A DNA stretch of 64,000 bases from Streptomyces sp. CB02414 (lineage in GTDB: Bacteria; Actinomycetota; Actinomycetes; Streptomycetales; Streptomycetaceae), in the NCBI RefSeq assembly GCF_001905385.1, contig NZ_LIPF01000001.1, positions 62,001 through 126,000 of the forward strand, given 5' to 3'. The notes below the pieces were generated by a model. The model saw only the letters and a program-made list of their open reading frames with translations. It had not been told where the DNA came from and ran no database searches. Numbering within the stretch: position 1 is the first letter of the stretch; each line of letters opens with the position of its first letter. The position numbers and the translations under genes were made by a program. This document shows, one piece after another, positions 40,931 to 49,108 of this stretch.

Positions 40931-41772
40931 GGGCTCACCGCCTTCCGTACGAGGGTCTCGGCGTCGTCGGGGCCGAGGCGGCCGTCGGCGACGACCGTGA
41001 CGATCCGGCGCACGAGGGTGTCGCCGGGGGCGATCGCCGGCCGTTCGTCGTACGCGAGGGACGAGCCGACGCCCGGGTACTCCTCGGTGCGCACGAACCA
41101 CGGGTCGCGTCGGGTCCGCTCGGTGGCCCCGGCGAAGACCAGCGACCAGGTGTCGCCGGTCAGGGCGAGCCAGTCGGCGCGGCTGCCGTGGACCTCGGGC
41201 TCGCCCTCGCGGCCGGCGGTGAAGACCCGGGGCGCGGTGGCCTCCTTGCGGGCGCGCCAGAAGAAGCCGCCGTAGGCCGCGCCGGGGCGCCCGTTGGTGG
41301 CGGGGCTGCCGATGGTGAGGGGGGCCGGGGTGACGTTGGTGAGGGAGAAGGTGAAGTCCAGCGCCCAGGCGGTGGCGGTGAGTCCGGTGGCGGCGACGGT
41401 GCGGCGCTCGCGCAGCAGCTCGGTGCCGGCGGCGACCCAGCGCAGTTCCTCGACGAAGCCGTCGGGGTCGCGGAGCTGGAAGGCGGTGTGCCGCTGGGCG
41501 CCGTGGTTGTCCAGCTCGGTCGGTCCCTGGTCGCGTACGTAGGTGCGCCCGCCCCAGAAGTTGTGCCCCTCGACGTCGGGAACGGCGACACCGACGCCGA
41601 GGTGATGGAGGTGGTCGGCGGGGCTGAACTCGGTCACGGCCGTGCCGGCCAGGGTGGTGACGGGGTGCAGGCAGGGGCGTGGGGAGAGCCGGGCGGGCAG
41701 TTCGGGGCGGGTGACGTAGCGGCCGACGGGGCGGCCCGCCACGCGCAGGATCAGGGAGTCGTGGCCGGTCAT
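40927..41772 (-). CDS. DUF6807 (PmoA-like) family protein
   Basis: A 281-residue protein of the DUF6807 group, often labelled PmoA-like although it is not a methane monooxygenase. Family blocks: ARLSPRPCLHPVTTLAGTAV, FSPADHLHHLGVGVAVPDVE, NFWGGRTYVRDQG and FFWRARKEA. The HHLG segment and later His residues suggest a metal or sugar-binding barrel related to galactose mutarotase folds. It is usually found in sugar-utilisation operons next to oxidoreductases, as here. It overlaps its neighbours on both sides by four bases. Activity is unknown. Confidence 0.82.
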   Translation of the reverse strand: MTGHDSLILRVAGRPVGRYVTRPELPARLSPRPCLHPVTTLAGTAVTEFSPADHLHHLGVGVAVPDVEGHNFWGGRTYVRDQGPTELDNHGAQRHTAFQLRDPDGFVEELRWVAAGTELLRERRTVAATGLTATAWALDFTFSLTNVTPAPLTIGSPATNGRPGAAYGGFFWRARKEATAPRVFTAGREGEPEVHGSRADWLALTGDTWSLVFAGATERTRRDPWFVRTEEYPGVGSSLAYDERPAIAPGDTLVRRIVTVVADGRLGPDDAETLVRKAVSP

Positions 41773-42944
41773 CGGGTGCTCACCTCGCTCAGCGGGTGCT
41801 CGGTGCGCGGAGCCCAGGGGGCGCCCAGTTCGGAGTAGAGGGAGAGGGTGTCGGCCGCGGCGGCCACCAGCCCGTCGATGCCGGGGACCACGCGGCGGGC
41901 CTCGCCGGGGACGCGGCGCCAGGCCGCGTCGGGCAGCCGGTCGGGGTCGGGGGCCCGGCGGATCGCCTCGACGACCCGCATGAAGGCGCCGGTCTCCTCG
42001 GGCGGCACCAGCAGGGGCGTGCCGTCGGTGAGATGGGCGACCAGGTTCTCCAGCAGGTCGGTGCGGCCGTGCTCGTACTCCTCGGGGCCGTGGCCGCCGC
42101 GCTGGAGCAGGACGCGGTCCTGCTTGTACCAGAAGGTGACGCGGCCGCTGCTGCCGTGCACCAGGACGTACGGATCGTCCGCCCGCTCCGCGCACAGGGT
42201 CGCGGCGACGGTGACGCGGTGGCCGCGTGTGGTGCCGATCCGTACGCAGGAGGTGTCGTCGGCCTCGATGTCGTTGGCGTGGCTCAGCTCGGTCTCGATG
42301 CCGGTGACGTCCTCGGCACGGGTGCTGCCACCGAGGGCGAGGGCGGTGGCGACGGCGTGCGCGAGCGGGTTGGTCAGCACGCCGTCGATGACGTCGGCGC
42401 CGTCCAGCCGCCGCCGGCCCGCCCAGGGCACCCGGCGGAAGTACGCCTCGTCGCGCACCCACGCGCCGGCCCCGCCGATGCCGACGACCTCCCCGATCGC
42501 GCCCTCGGCGATCAGCGCGCGGATCGCCGGCAGGGCGTGCGAGCCCAGCGACTGGAACCCGACCTGGCAGGCCACGCCGGCCTCGGCGACCCCGTCGGCC
42601 ATGCGGCGGAAGTCGGCGTACGACGGCGCCGGGGGCTTCTCCAGCAGCAGGTGGACGCCACGGCGGGCGGCGGTCAGCGCGAGGTCGGTGTGGGTCGGGA
42701 TCGGCGTGCAGATCACGGCGATCCGGGCGCCGGTGGAGTCGAGCAGGGCACCGAGGTCGGCGGACTGCTCGGGCACCTGCCCGCCGGCCTCTTCCTCGGT
42801 CAGCGGGGTCAGTTCGCAGACGCCGGCCAGCCGGACCAGTCCCGCCCGTTCCAGGCGGCGGATGTTGGCGACGTGCCAGCGGCCGTGCCCGCGGGCGCCG
42901 GCGAGGACGACGGGGACCGGGCTCGTTCCGGGGGCCGGGCTCAT
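41769..42944 (-). CDS. Gfo/Idh/MocA-family NAD(P)-dependent sugar oxidoreductase
   Basis: A 391-residue Gfo/Idh/MocA oxidoreductase. The Rossmann domain begins PVVLAGARGHGRWHVANIRR and includes IAVICTPIPTHTDLALTAAR and the EKPPAP motif (LLLEKPPAPSY; Lys is the usual catalytic residue). The substrate side has VIDGVLTNPLAHAVATALAL with the family His. It overlaps the DUF6807 gene by ATGA and is itself overlapped by the permease stop. It probably oxidises or epimerises a sugar released by the pathway. I take ATG 42944; an earlier ATG at 42983 lies within the permease gene. Confidence 0.88.
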   Translation of the reverse strand: MSPAPGTSPVPVVLAGARGHGRWHVANIRRLERAGLVRLAGVCELTPLTEEEAGGQVPEQSADLGALLDSTGARIAVICTPIPTHTDLALTAARRGVHLLLEKPPAPSYADFRRMADGVAEAGVACQVGFQSLGSHALPAIRALIAEGAIGEVVGIGGAGAWVRDEAYFRRVPWAGRRRLDGADVIDGVLTNPLAHAVATALALGGSTRAEDVTGIETELSHANDIEADDTSCVRIGTTRGHRVTVAATLCAERADDPYVLVHGSSGRVTFWYKQDRVLLQRGGHGPEEYEHGRTDLLENLVAHLTDGTPLLVPPEETGAFMRVVEAIRRAPDPDRLPDAAWRRVPGEARRVVPGIDGLVAAAADTLSLYSELGAPWAPRTEHPLSEVSTR

Positions 42945-43840
42945 CCCTTCACCGCCCCCGCGCTGAAGCCGGTGATCAGCCACTTCTGGATGAAGGCGAA
43001 GACCAGGACGACGGGCACGGCCGCGATGATGCCGCCGGCGGCGAGCGCGCCGAGGTCGACGCTGTCCGCGCTCATCAGGGTGTTGAGGCCGACCGGGATG
43101 GTCTGCTTGTCCTGGTTGTTGAGGAACATCAGGGCGAACAGGAAGTGGTTCCAGGAGTGCACGAAGGCGAAGGAGCCGACGGCGATCAGGCCCGGCCGCA
43201 GCAGCGGCAGGACGACGACCAGGAAGGCCCGCATCCGCCCGCAGCCGTCGACCCAGGCGGCCTCCTCCAGGGAGTACGGCACGTTCTTGATGAAGTTGCT
43301 GATCAGGATGATCGACAGCGGCAGCTGGAAGACCGTCTCGGCGATGATGACGCTGCCGAGTGAGTTGATCAGCTGGAGTTCGGCGAAGATCTCGAACAGC
43401 GGGACCAGCAGCAGCGCGCCGGGTACGAACTGGGAGCAGAGCAGGGCCAGCATGAAGACCCGCTTGACCTTGAAGTCGAACCGGGCGAGGGCGTAGCCGC
43501 CGGCCAGGGCGACGAGCGTGGTCATCACCAGCGTCGCGAGTCCGACGTACACGCTGTTCTCGAAGAAGGTGCCGAAGGACCGGTCGTTCCAGACCTTCTC
43601 GAAGTGGTCGAAGGTCATCGGCCAGGGCACGAGCGAGGTCGAGCCGGCCGGGCGGAGCGCGAAGAGCAGGATCCAGTAGAACGGGACCAGGGTGAAGACG
43701 AGGTAGACGCCGAGCGGCAGGTAGATCTGCCAGCGGGGGACCTCGTCCCAGGCCGGGCGGCGCTTCTTCGCCGGCCGGGGCGGTTCGTGGTCGGCCCGCG
43801 CGGGCGCGGGGGCGGGCGCGGTGGCCTCCTTGGTGATCAC
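42941..43840 (-). CDS. carbohydrate ABC transporter permease (MalG type)
   Basis: A 299-residue inner membrane permease with six predicted helices. The EAA loop that contacts the ATPase reads YSLEEAAWVDGCGRMRAFLV, followed by VLPLLRPGLIAVGSFAFVHS. The C-terminal helix and FIQKWLITGFSAGAVKG are typical of MalG-like proteins. The GTG at 43840 overlaps the partner permease stop as GTGA. With that partner it forms the channel of a sugar importer; the binding protein at 36889-38253 is the best candidate to deliver substrate. Confidence 0.92.
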   Translation of the reverse strand: MITKEATAPAPAPARADHEPPRPAKKRRPAWDEVPRWQIYLPLGVYLVFTLVPFYWILLFALRPAGSTSLVPWPMTFDHFEKVWNDRSFGTFFENSVYVGLATLVMTTLVALAGGYALARFDFKVKRVFMLALLCSQFVPGALLLVPLFEIFAELQLINSLGSVIIAETVFQLPLSIILISNFIKNVPYSLEEAAWVDGCGRMRAFLVVVLPLLRPGLIAVGSFAFVHSWNHFLFALMFLNNQDKQTIPVGLNTLMSADSVDLGALAAGGIIAAVPVVLVFAFIQKWLITGFSAGAVKG

Positions 43841-44772
43841 TTGTTCTCGCCTCCGAACTTGCTCAGCCGCAGATAGACGATCGAGCAGAAGAGCAGGATT
43901 ACGAACGCGACCGTGGTGAGGGCCGACGCGTAGCCGAAGTCGTGGGCGTCGACGCTGGTGTTGGCGATGTAGAGGGGCAGGGTCGTGGTGACTCCCGCGG
44001 GACCGCCGCCGGTCAGGGTGTAGAGCAGATCCACGTTGTTGAACTCCCACACCGCGCGCAGCAGCGTGGACAGGATGATGGCGTCCTTCAGGTGCGGCAG
44101 CGTGATGTGCCAGAACTGCTTGATCCGGCTGGCCCCGTCGACCTCGGCGGCCTCGTACAGGTCCTTCGAGACGGACTGGAGGTCGGCGAGGATGAGGATC
44201 GCGAAGAAGGGCACGCCGCGCCACAGGTCGGCGACGACGGCGGCGGAGAACACGGTGGAGGTGTCCGACAGCCAGCTGGTGCCGTAGTCGCCGATGCCCA
44301 GGTCGGCGAGGTAACGGGTGATGCCGGTCTGGGAGTTGTAGAGCAGCACCCAGATCGCGGAGGTCAGCACGCCGGAGACGGCCCAGGGGGAGAAGACCAG
44401 GGCGCGCCCGATGCCCCGGCCGACGAAGGTCTGGTTGACGATGAGCGCCAGTGCCAGACCGAAGAGCAGTTGGAGTCCGACCTCGACGAAGACCCACTTG
44501 GCGCTGAAGACGAGGGTGTCCCAGAAGATCGGGTCGTCGGTGAAGATCTTGACGAAGTTGTCGAAGCCCGCGAAGCCGTTCCGCCACGGCTTGGTGGGGT
44601 TGTACTCCTGCAGGCTGTAGTAGAAGACGCTGATGACCGGGTAGGCGATGAAGCCCAGCATCAGCAGGGCGGCCGGTGCGATCAGCAGGTACGGGAGCCT
44701 GCGCGGTGTGGCGGAGGCACGGCGCCGCCGGGGTGGCGCGGGCGGCTTCGCCACGGCTGCGGCTTGGGCCAT
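43837..44772 (-). CDS. carbohydrate ABC transporter permease (MalF type)
   Basis: A 311-residue permease with six predicted helices (the first: LPYLLIAPAALLMLGFIAYP). The EAA motif is in YEAAEVDGASRIKQFWHITL, followed by PHLKDAIILSTLLRAVWEFN. It matches MalF/UgpA-type subunits lacking the large periplasmic insert. It is the first gene of an operon running permease, permease, oxidoreductase, DUF6807 and GH43 with 4-base overlaps throughout. The 135-base region upstream carries two overlapping LacI-type operator-like sites. Confidence 0.92.
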   Translation of the reverse strand: MAQAAAVAKPPAPPRRRRASATPRRLPYLLIAPAALLMLGFIAYPVISVFYYSLQEYNPTKPWRNGFAGFDNFVKIFTDDPIFWDTLVFSAKWVFVEVGLQLLFGLALALIVNQTFVGRGIGRALVFSPWAVSGVLTSAIWVLLYNSQTGITRYLADLGIGDYGTSWLSDTSTVFSAAVVADLWRGVPFFAILILADLQSVSKDLYEAAEVDGASRIKQFWHITLPHLKDAIILSTLLRAVWEFNNVDLLYTLTGGGPAGVTTTLPLYIANTSVDAHDFGYASALTTVAFVILLFCSIVYLRLSKFGGENK

Positions 44773-44837
44773 GACAGTTCTCCGTTCTGGTACGTCAGTG
44801 CGTGGGTCGTGCGGTCGCTCGTTCTCGGGTCGTGCGG

Positions 44838-44866
44838 GAAGCGGTTCGCGCAGGAAGCGCTTTCTC
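44838..44866 (-). promoter_or_regulatory. LacI-type operator-like sites upstream of the permease operon
   Basis: Two adjacent segments, GGGAAGCGGTTCGCG and AGGAAGCGCTTTCTC, share the GGAAGCGNTTC pattern of LacI-family operators; the second has the palindromic core AAGCGCTT. They lie 66-94 bases upstream of the MalF-type permease start. No LacI gene is in the window. Confidence 0.6.
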
Positions 44867-44907
44867 GCCGTGCAGAGGTGTGCGGGGGTGTTCGTGTCGT
44901 ACGGGGT

Positions 44908-46647
44908 TCAGCCGGCGTACGGGTCCTGCACCTTGCCCGGGCGGGCCAGGAACTCGAAGTCGCAGCCGGTGTCGGCCTGGGTGATCTGTTCGTTGTAGAG
45001 GGCGCCGTAGCCTCGTTCGTAGCGGGCGGGCGGCGGCGTCCAGGCGGCCCTGCGGCGCTCCAGCTCCTCGTCGTCCACGTCGAGCCGGAGGGAGCGGCCC
45101 TCGACGTCGAGGGTGATCGGGTCGCCGGTGCGGACGAGGGCGAGCGGTCCGCCGACGTACGACTCGGGGGCCACGTGCAGCACGCACGCGCCGTAACTCG
45201 TGCCGCTCATGCGGGCGTCGGAGATCCGGACCATGTCGCGCACGCCCTGCTTGAGCAGGTGGTCGGGGATGGGCAGCATGCCGTACTCGGGCATGCCCGG
45301 TCCGCCCTTGGGGCCGGCGTTGCGCAGGACCAGGACGCTGTCGGCGGTGATGCCGAGGGACGGGTCGTTGATGGTGCGCTGCATCGTCTTGTAGTCGTCG
45401 AAGACGACCGCGGGGCCGGTGTGCTTGAGCAGGTGGGGCTCGGCGGCGACGTGCTTGATGACGGCGCCGTCGGGGCAGAGGTTGCCGCGCAGGACGGCGA
45501 CCCCGCCCTCGGCCGCCACCGGGTTGTCGCGGGGACGGATGACGTCGTCGTGGTGCACCCGGGCGCCCGCGATCTGCTCGCGCATCGTGTCGTGCGAGAC
45601 GGTGGGCCGGTCCAGGTGGAGCAGGTCGGGGATGCGGGAGAGGAAGCCGGGCAGGCCGCCGGCGAAGTGGAAGTCCTCCATCAGGTACGTCTGGCCGCCG
45701 GGGCGGACGTTGGCCAGGACCGGGACGGTGCGGGCGACGCGGTCGAAGTCGTCGAGGGTGAGGGTGACGCCGGCGCGGCCCGCCATGGCGATCAGGTGGA
45801 TCACGGCGTTGGTGGAGCCGCCGAGGCCGAGCACGGTGGTGACGGCGTCCTCGAAGGCGTCGGCGGTGAGGATGTCGCTCAGCTTCCGGTCCCGGTGGAC
45901 CAGTTCGACGATGCGCAGTCCGGCGGCGGCGGCCATCCGGTCGTGGCCGGAGTCGACGGCCGGGATGCTGGAGGCGCCCGGGACGGTGACACCGAGGGCC
46001 TCGGCGGCGGCGGTCAGCGTGGAGGCGGTGCCCATCGTCATGCAGTGGCCGGGCGAGCGGGCCAGGCCGCTCTCCAGCTCCTGCATCTCGCAGTCGCCGA
46101 TGAGGCCGGCCCGCTTGTCGTCCCAGTACTTCCACATGTCGGTGCCGGAGCCGAGGGTCTCGCCGCGCCAGTGGCCGGGGAGCATGGGCCCGGCGGGCAC
46201 GAAGACGGCGGGCAGGTCGACGCTGGCTGCGCCCATGAGCAGCGCGGGGGTGGACTTGTCGCAGCCGCCCATCAGCACCGCGCCGTCGACCGGGTAGGAG
46301 CGCAGCAGCTCCTCGGTCTCCATGGCGAGGAGGTTGCGGTAGAGCATCGGGGTCGGCTTCTGGAAGGTCTCGCTGAGCGTGGAGACCGGGAATTCGAGGG
46401 GGAAGCCGCCCGCCTGCCAGACGCCCCGCTTGACCGCCTGGGCGCGGTCGCGCAGGTGGACGTGGCAGGGGTTGATGTCGGACCAGGTGTTGAGGATGGC
46501 GATGACGGGCTTGCCGAGGTGCTCCTCGGGCAGGTAGCCGAGCTGGCGGGTGCGGGCGCGGTGACTGAAGGAGCGCAGGCCGTCGGTGCCGTACCACTGG
46601 TGGCTGCGGAGCTGCTCGGGCGACTTCCGGCCGGCCGGGGCTGTCAT
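44908..46647 (-). CDS. IlvD/Edd-family sugar-acid dehydratase (possible arabinonate/xylonate dehydratase)
   Basis: A 579-residue dehydratase of the IlvD/Edd family, which needs an Fe-S cluster and Mg2+. The cluster cysteines appear in NTWSDINPCHVHLRDRAQAV, VLMGGCDKSTPALLMGA and ARSPGHCMTMGTASTLTAAA. Other family blocks are LGLGGSTNAVIHLIAMAGRA and RMSGTSYGACVLHVAPES. Length and context fit the pentonate/hexonate dehydratase branch rather than branched-chain amino acid synthesis (about 615 residues) or phosphogluconate dehydratase. It overlaps the DHDPS-family gene by four bases and is in one operon with that gene and a GntR regulator. Substrate (L-arabinonate, D-xylonate or D-galactonate) is not settled by sequence. 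Confidence 0.88.
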   Translation of the reverse strand: MTAPAGRKSPEQLRSHQWYGTDGLRSFSHRARTRQLGYLPEEHLGKPVIAILNTWSDINPCHVHLRDRAQAVKRGVWQAGGFPLEFPVSTLSETFQKPTPMLYRNLLAMETEELLRSYPVDGAVLMGGCDKSTPALLMGAASVDLPAVFVPAGPMLPGHWRGETLGSGTDMWKYWDDKRAGLIGDCEMQELESGLARSPGHCMTMGTASTLTAAAEALGVTVPGASSIPAVDSGHDRMAAAAGLRIVELVHRDRKLSDILTADAFEDAVTTVLGLGGSTNAVIHLIAMAGRAGVTLTLDDFDRVARTVPVLANVRPGGQTYLMEDFHFAGGLPGFLSRIPDLLHLDRPTVSHDTMREQIAGARVHHDDVIRPRDNPVAAEGGVAVLRGNLCPDGAVIKHVAAEPHLLKHTGPAVVFDDYKTMQRTINDPSLGITADSVLVLRNAGPKGGPGMPEYGMLPIPDHLLKQGVRDMVRISDARMSGTSYGACVLHVAPESYVGGPLALVRTGDPITLDVEGRSLRLDVDDEELERRRAAWTPPPARYERGYGALYNEQITQADTGCDFEFLARPGKVQDPYAG

Positions 46648-47552
46648 ATCGACCACCCCGCGGCGATGGCGGCGACCTCGGCGCGCTCGTCCTCGGGCAG
46701 CGGCTTGCTCGGCGGGCGGACCTCCCGGCGGCACAGGTCCAGCGAGGCCAGGGCCTCCTTGACCACGGTGACGTTGTTGGCGGAGCCGTTGGCGGCGCGC
46801 AGCTCCTCGAAGCGGCGGATCTGCTCCCAGACCTTCATGGCGGCCGGGTAGTCGCCGGCTCGAAGCGCTTCGATCATGTTCAGCGAGACGGCCGGGGCGA
46901 CGTTGACCAGCCCCGAGGTGAAGCCGGTGGCGCCCGCGGAGAAGTATGAGGGCGCGTACGGCTCGGCCAGCCCGGCGACCCACACGAAGCGGTCGAGGCC
47001 GGCGTCGCGGGCGAAGGCGGCGAAGCGGGCGGCGTCCGGGACGGCGTACTTGACGCCGATGACGTTGGGGCAGGCGTCGGCGAGCTGGGCGAGGCGGGCG
47101 CCGGGCAGCTGCGGGTTGCGCAGGTAGGGCACGACGCCCAGCTCGGGCACGGCCTCGGCGATGGCGCGGTGGTAGTCGACCCAGCCGCCCTGGGAGACGT
47201 AGGGGTGGACCGGCTGGTGGACCATGACCATGGAGGCGCCGAGTTCGCGTGCGTGCCGGGCGGAGGCGACGGCGGTCGGCACGTCGTGGCCGACTCCGAC
47301 GAGGATCGCGGCGCGGTCGCCGGCCTCCTCGACCGTCAGCTCGGTGACGAGGCTGCGCTCGGCCGGGGAGAGGGCGTAGAACTCGCCGGTGTTGCCGTTG
47401 GGGGTGAGGGTCGTGATGCCACCGTCGAGAAGACGACGCAGCAGGGCCCGGTAGGTGGCGGGGTCGACGGAGCCGTCCTCGGCGAACGGGGTCACCGGGA
47501 TCGCCACCACGTCGGCCAGGGCCGCCCGCTGGGTCTCGAACGTCGCTGTCAT
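46644..47552 (-). CDS. DHDPS-family dehydratase/aldolase for a 2-keto-3-deoxy sugar acid
   Basis: A 302-residue dihydrodipicolinate-synthase-family enzyme (TIM barrel, Schiff-base Lys in NVIGVKYAVPDAARF). The substrate loop TLTPNGNTGEFYALSPAERS and the Tyr-containing strand VVPYLRNPQLPG are visible. It directly follows the GntR gene and precedes the sugar-acid dehydratase, so it most likely acts on the 2-keto-3-deoxy acid that dehydratase produces, as a second dehydratase giving 2-oxoglutarate semialdehyde or as an aldolase. The coding sequence holds the 14-bp palindrome at 46860-46873. A true lysine-pathway DapA role is unlikely in this setting. Confidence 0.86.
   Translation of the reverse strand: MTATFETQRAALADVVAIPVTPFAEDGSVDPATYRALLRRLLDGGITTLTPNGNTGEFYALSPAERSLVTELTVEEAGDRAAILVGVGHDVPTAVASARHARELGASMVMVHQPVHPYVSQGGWVDYHRAIAEAVPELGVVPYLRNPQLPGARLAQLADACPNVIGVKYAVPDAARFAAFARDAGLDRFVWVAGLAEPYAPSYFSAGATGFTSGLVNVAPAVSLNMIEALRAGDYPAAMKVWEQIRRFEELRAANGSANNVTVVKEALASLDLCRREVRPPSKPLPEDERAEVAAIAAGWSI
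46860..46873. promoter_or_regulatory. 14-bp perfect palindrome within the DHDPS-family gene
   Basis: TCGAAGCGCTTCGA is read on the gene strand as ATC GAA GCG CTT CGA G. The codons GAA, CTT and CGA are rare in this high-GC genome, and all three occur together here, which suggests the DNA palindrome itself is kept. It has the AAGCGCTT core seen at 39332 and 44854. Confidence 0.45.
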
Positions 47553-48217
47553 GCCTGACCGTCCTCTTCCTGGGCCTGGTCTCCCGCTTCGGGGAAGGCC
47601 CGCTCGACGAAGGACGCGATGTGCGCGTGCAGGGCGCGTGCCGCGCCGTCCGCGTCACCGGCGAGGGCGAGGCGCAGGATCTCCTGGTGCTCGCCGGCCT
47701 CCCGTTCCCAGGAGGGGTCGGCGGCCCAGGCGACGGCGGAGACGAGGGCCGCCTGGTCGCGGACCTCGTCGAGCATCCGGCCGAGCAGCGGGTTGCCGCA
47801 CGGCACGTACAGGGCGCGGTGGAACTCCCGGTTGGCCAGCGACCGTTCGGCGGTGTCCGTGGCCCGGTCGGCCCGGGTCAGCGCGTCGCTCGCGGCGTCC
47901 AGGGAGGCTCCGCGGCGCACGGCGCGCTTGAGCGCCTCGGGCTCCAGGAGCAGCCGCACGTCGTAGACCTCGCGCGCCATGTCCGCGTCCACCATGCGCA
48001 CCGTGACGCCCTTGTACTGGTTCATCACCACCAGTCCGGTACCGGCCAGCGTCTTGAGCGCCTCGCGCACCGGTGTCTTGGACACCCCGAACTGTGCGGC
48101 GAGGTCGGTCTCGACCAGGGCCTGGCCGGGGGTGAGCCGGCCGGTGAGGATGCGGCGTTTGATCTCCTCCAGCACGTACTGCGTGCGGGAGGGGATCGGC
48201 GTGGGCACAGAGGTCAT
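47549..48217 (-). CDS. GntR-family (FadR subgroup) transcriptional regulator
   Basis: A 222-residue regulator. The winged helix-turn-helix lies at about residues 10-75 (YVLEEIKRRILTGRLTPGQA, ETDLAAQFGVSKTPVREALK). The C-terminal FCD effector domain has the conserved Asp/Arg and His positions (EVYDVRLLLEPEALKRAVRR, NREFHRALYVPCGNPLLGRM, EHQEILRLALAGDADGA), likely binding a metal and a sugar-acid ligand. It is the first gene of the operon with the DHDPS-family and dehydratase genes, overlapping the former by four bases. An AT-rich palindrome upstream (48249-48258) is a probable autoregulatory operator. Confidence 0.92.
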   Translation of the reverse strand: MTSVPTPIPSRTQYVLEEIKRRILTGRLTPGQALVETDLAAQFGVSKTPVREALKTLAGTGLVVMNQYKGVTVRMVDADMAREVYDVRLLLEPEALKRAVRRGASLDAASDALTRADRATDTAERSLANREFHRALYVPCGNPLLGRMLDEVRDQAALVSAVAWAADPSWEREAGEHQEILRLALAGDADGAARALHAHIASFVERAFPEAGDQAQEEDGQA

Positions 48218-48248
48218 GCGCGCCTCTCGGGATATCGCGTATCGCGTC

Positions 48249-48258
48249 TCATATATGA
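48249..48258. promoter_or_regulatory. AT-rich palindrome upstream of the GntR operon
   Basis: TCATATATGA is a perfect 10-bp palindrome 32 bases upstream of the regulator start, within an AT-rich patch that also contains TATCGCGTATCGCG. Such islands are uncommon in this genome. It is a likely operator overlapping the promoter. Confidence 0.55.
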
Positions 48259-48365
48259 CGTACGGAGTACGACGCGTTGAAGGTAAGAGGGGCGCGGGAC
48301 GGCGTCAATGCTTCTGACAAAGGAAGTTGAGGTTCTGGTGCCGTTACCGGGAGGTTCCGGTGCCG

Positions 48366-48968
48366 CTACCGGGCGGGCGGCGTCCAGCGCGGGTCGCGTC
48401 CACTCAGGCCCACCGCCCGGTCGAGCAGCGGCGCGTCGGCGGGCACGGGGACGACGGGGCCGAACATGCCGGCGTCCCGGTCGGACTCCTCGGCGGAGGC
48501 GGCGAGGAGGCCGTACGCCGCCTGGAGGGCGGCCGGGTCGGGGTCGTACTCCTGGCCGGTGGCGCGAGCCAGGTCCCAGCCGTGGATCACGAGCTCGTCG
48601 GCGACGACCGCGCCGGCCACCTCACCGGGCAGATCGACGCCACCGGCCCGGGTCATGCCGGTCCAGGCGGCCGGGTCGCGCCAGGCCTCGGCGAGTTCGC
48701 CGAGCACCTTCGGCAGCTCCTCGCGCCAGCCGGGGCCGATGTCGGGCACGGCCGCCTCGGGGCTGGTGTCGGTGGTGGGGCCCAGCTCCTTGCGCGCGGC
48801 GTCGCGGAAGGCGACGGCCAGGCCGGTGAGGTGGCCGAGCAGGTTGCGGACGGCCAGGTCCGGGCAGGGGGTCGGGTCGGCGAGCCGCGCGTCGCTCACG
48901 CCCTCGGCGAGGCGTGCCAGGACCCGCGTCTGCGGTCCGAGGTCGGGGGTGGCGGGGTCGGCGGTCAT
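48366..48968 (-). CDS. TIGR03086-type mycothiol-dependent-isomerase-fold protein
   Basis: A 200-residue protein of the TIGR03086 family (maleylpyruvate isomerase N-terminal, DinB-like four-helix fold). The metal-binding histidines fit AVRNLLGHLTGLAVAFRDAA and VVADELVIHGWDLARATGQE. Members are common in mycothiol-producing actinobacteria and are thought to act in thiol-dependent detoxification, but the substrate is unknown here. It is divergent from the MFS transporter gene. A short direct repeat (GGTGCCGNTACCGGG, twice, about 48339-48371) covers its 3' end. Confidence 0.85.
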   Translation of the reverse strand: MTADPATPDLGPQTRVLARLAEGVSDARLADPTPCPDLAVRNLLGHLTGLAVAFRDAARKELGPTTDTSPEAAVPDIGPGWREELPKVLGELAEAWRDPAAWTGMTRAGGVDLPGEVAGAVVADELVIHGWDLARATGQEYDPDPAALQAAYGLLAASAEESDRDAGMFGPVVPVPADAPLLDRAVGLSGRDPRWTPPAR

Positions 48969-49108
48969 CGGCTGCTCCTCGGGAACGGGCGGTCGGCTCT
49001 GTCAGGAGGTAGACCGATCACGGTCGCGAAACTCATCGGCGGCCACGCCCGCGCCTACGGCATCTGCCCGATGCCGCCGGCCGCCCCTCAGACCGACGAT
49101 GACCAGGC

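Noticed and set aside
44908..46647. IlvD of branched-chain amino acid synthesis
   Set aside because: Length (579) and the operon with a GntR regulator and a DHDPS-family enzyme fit a sugar-acid dehydratase better.
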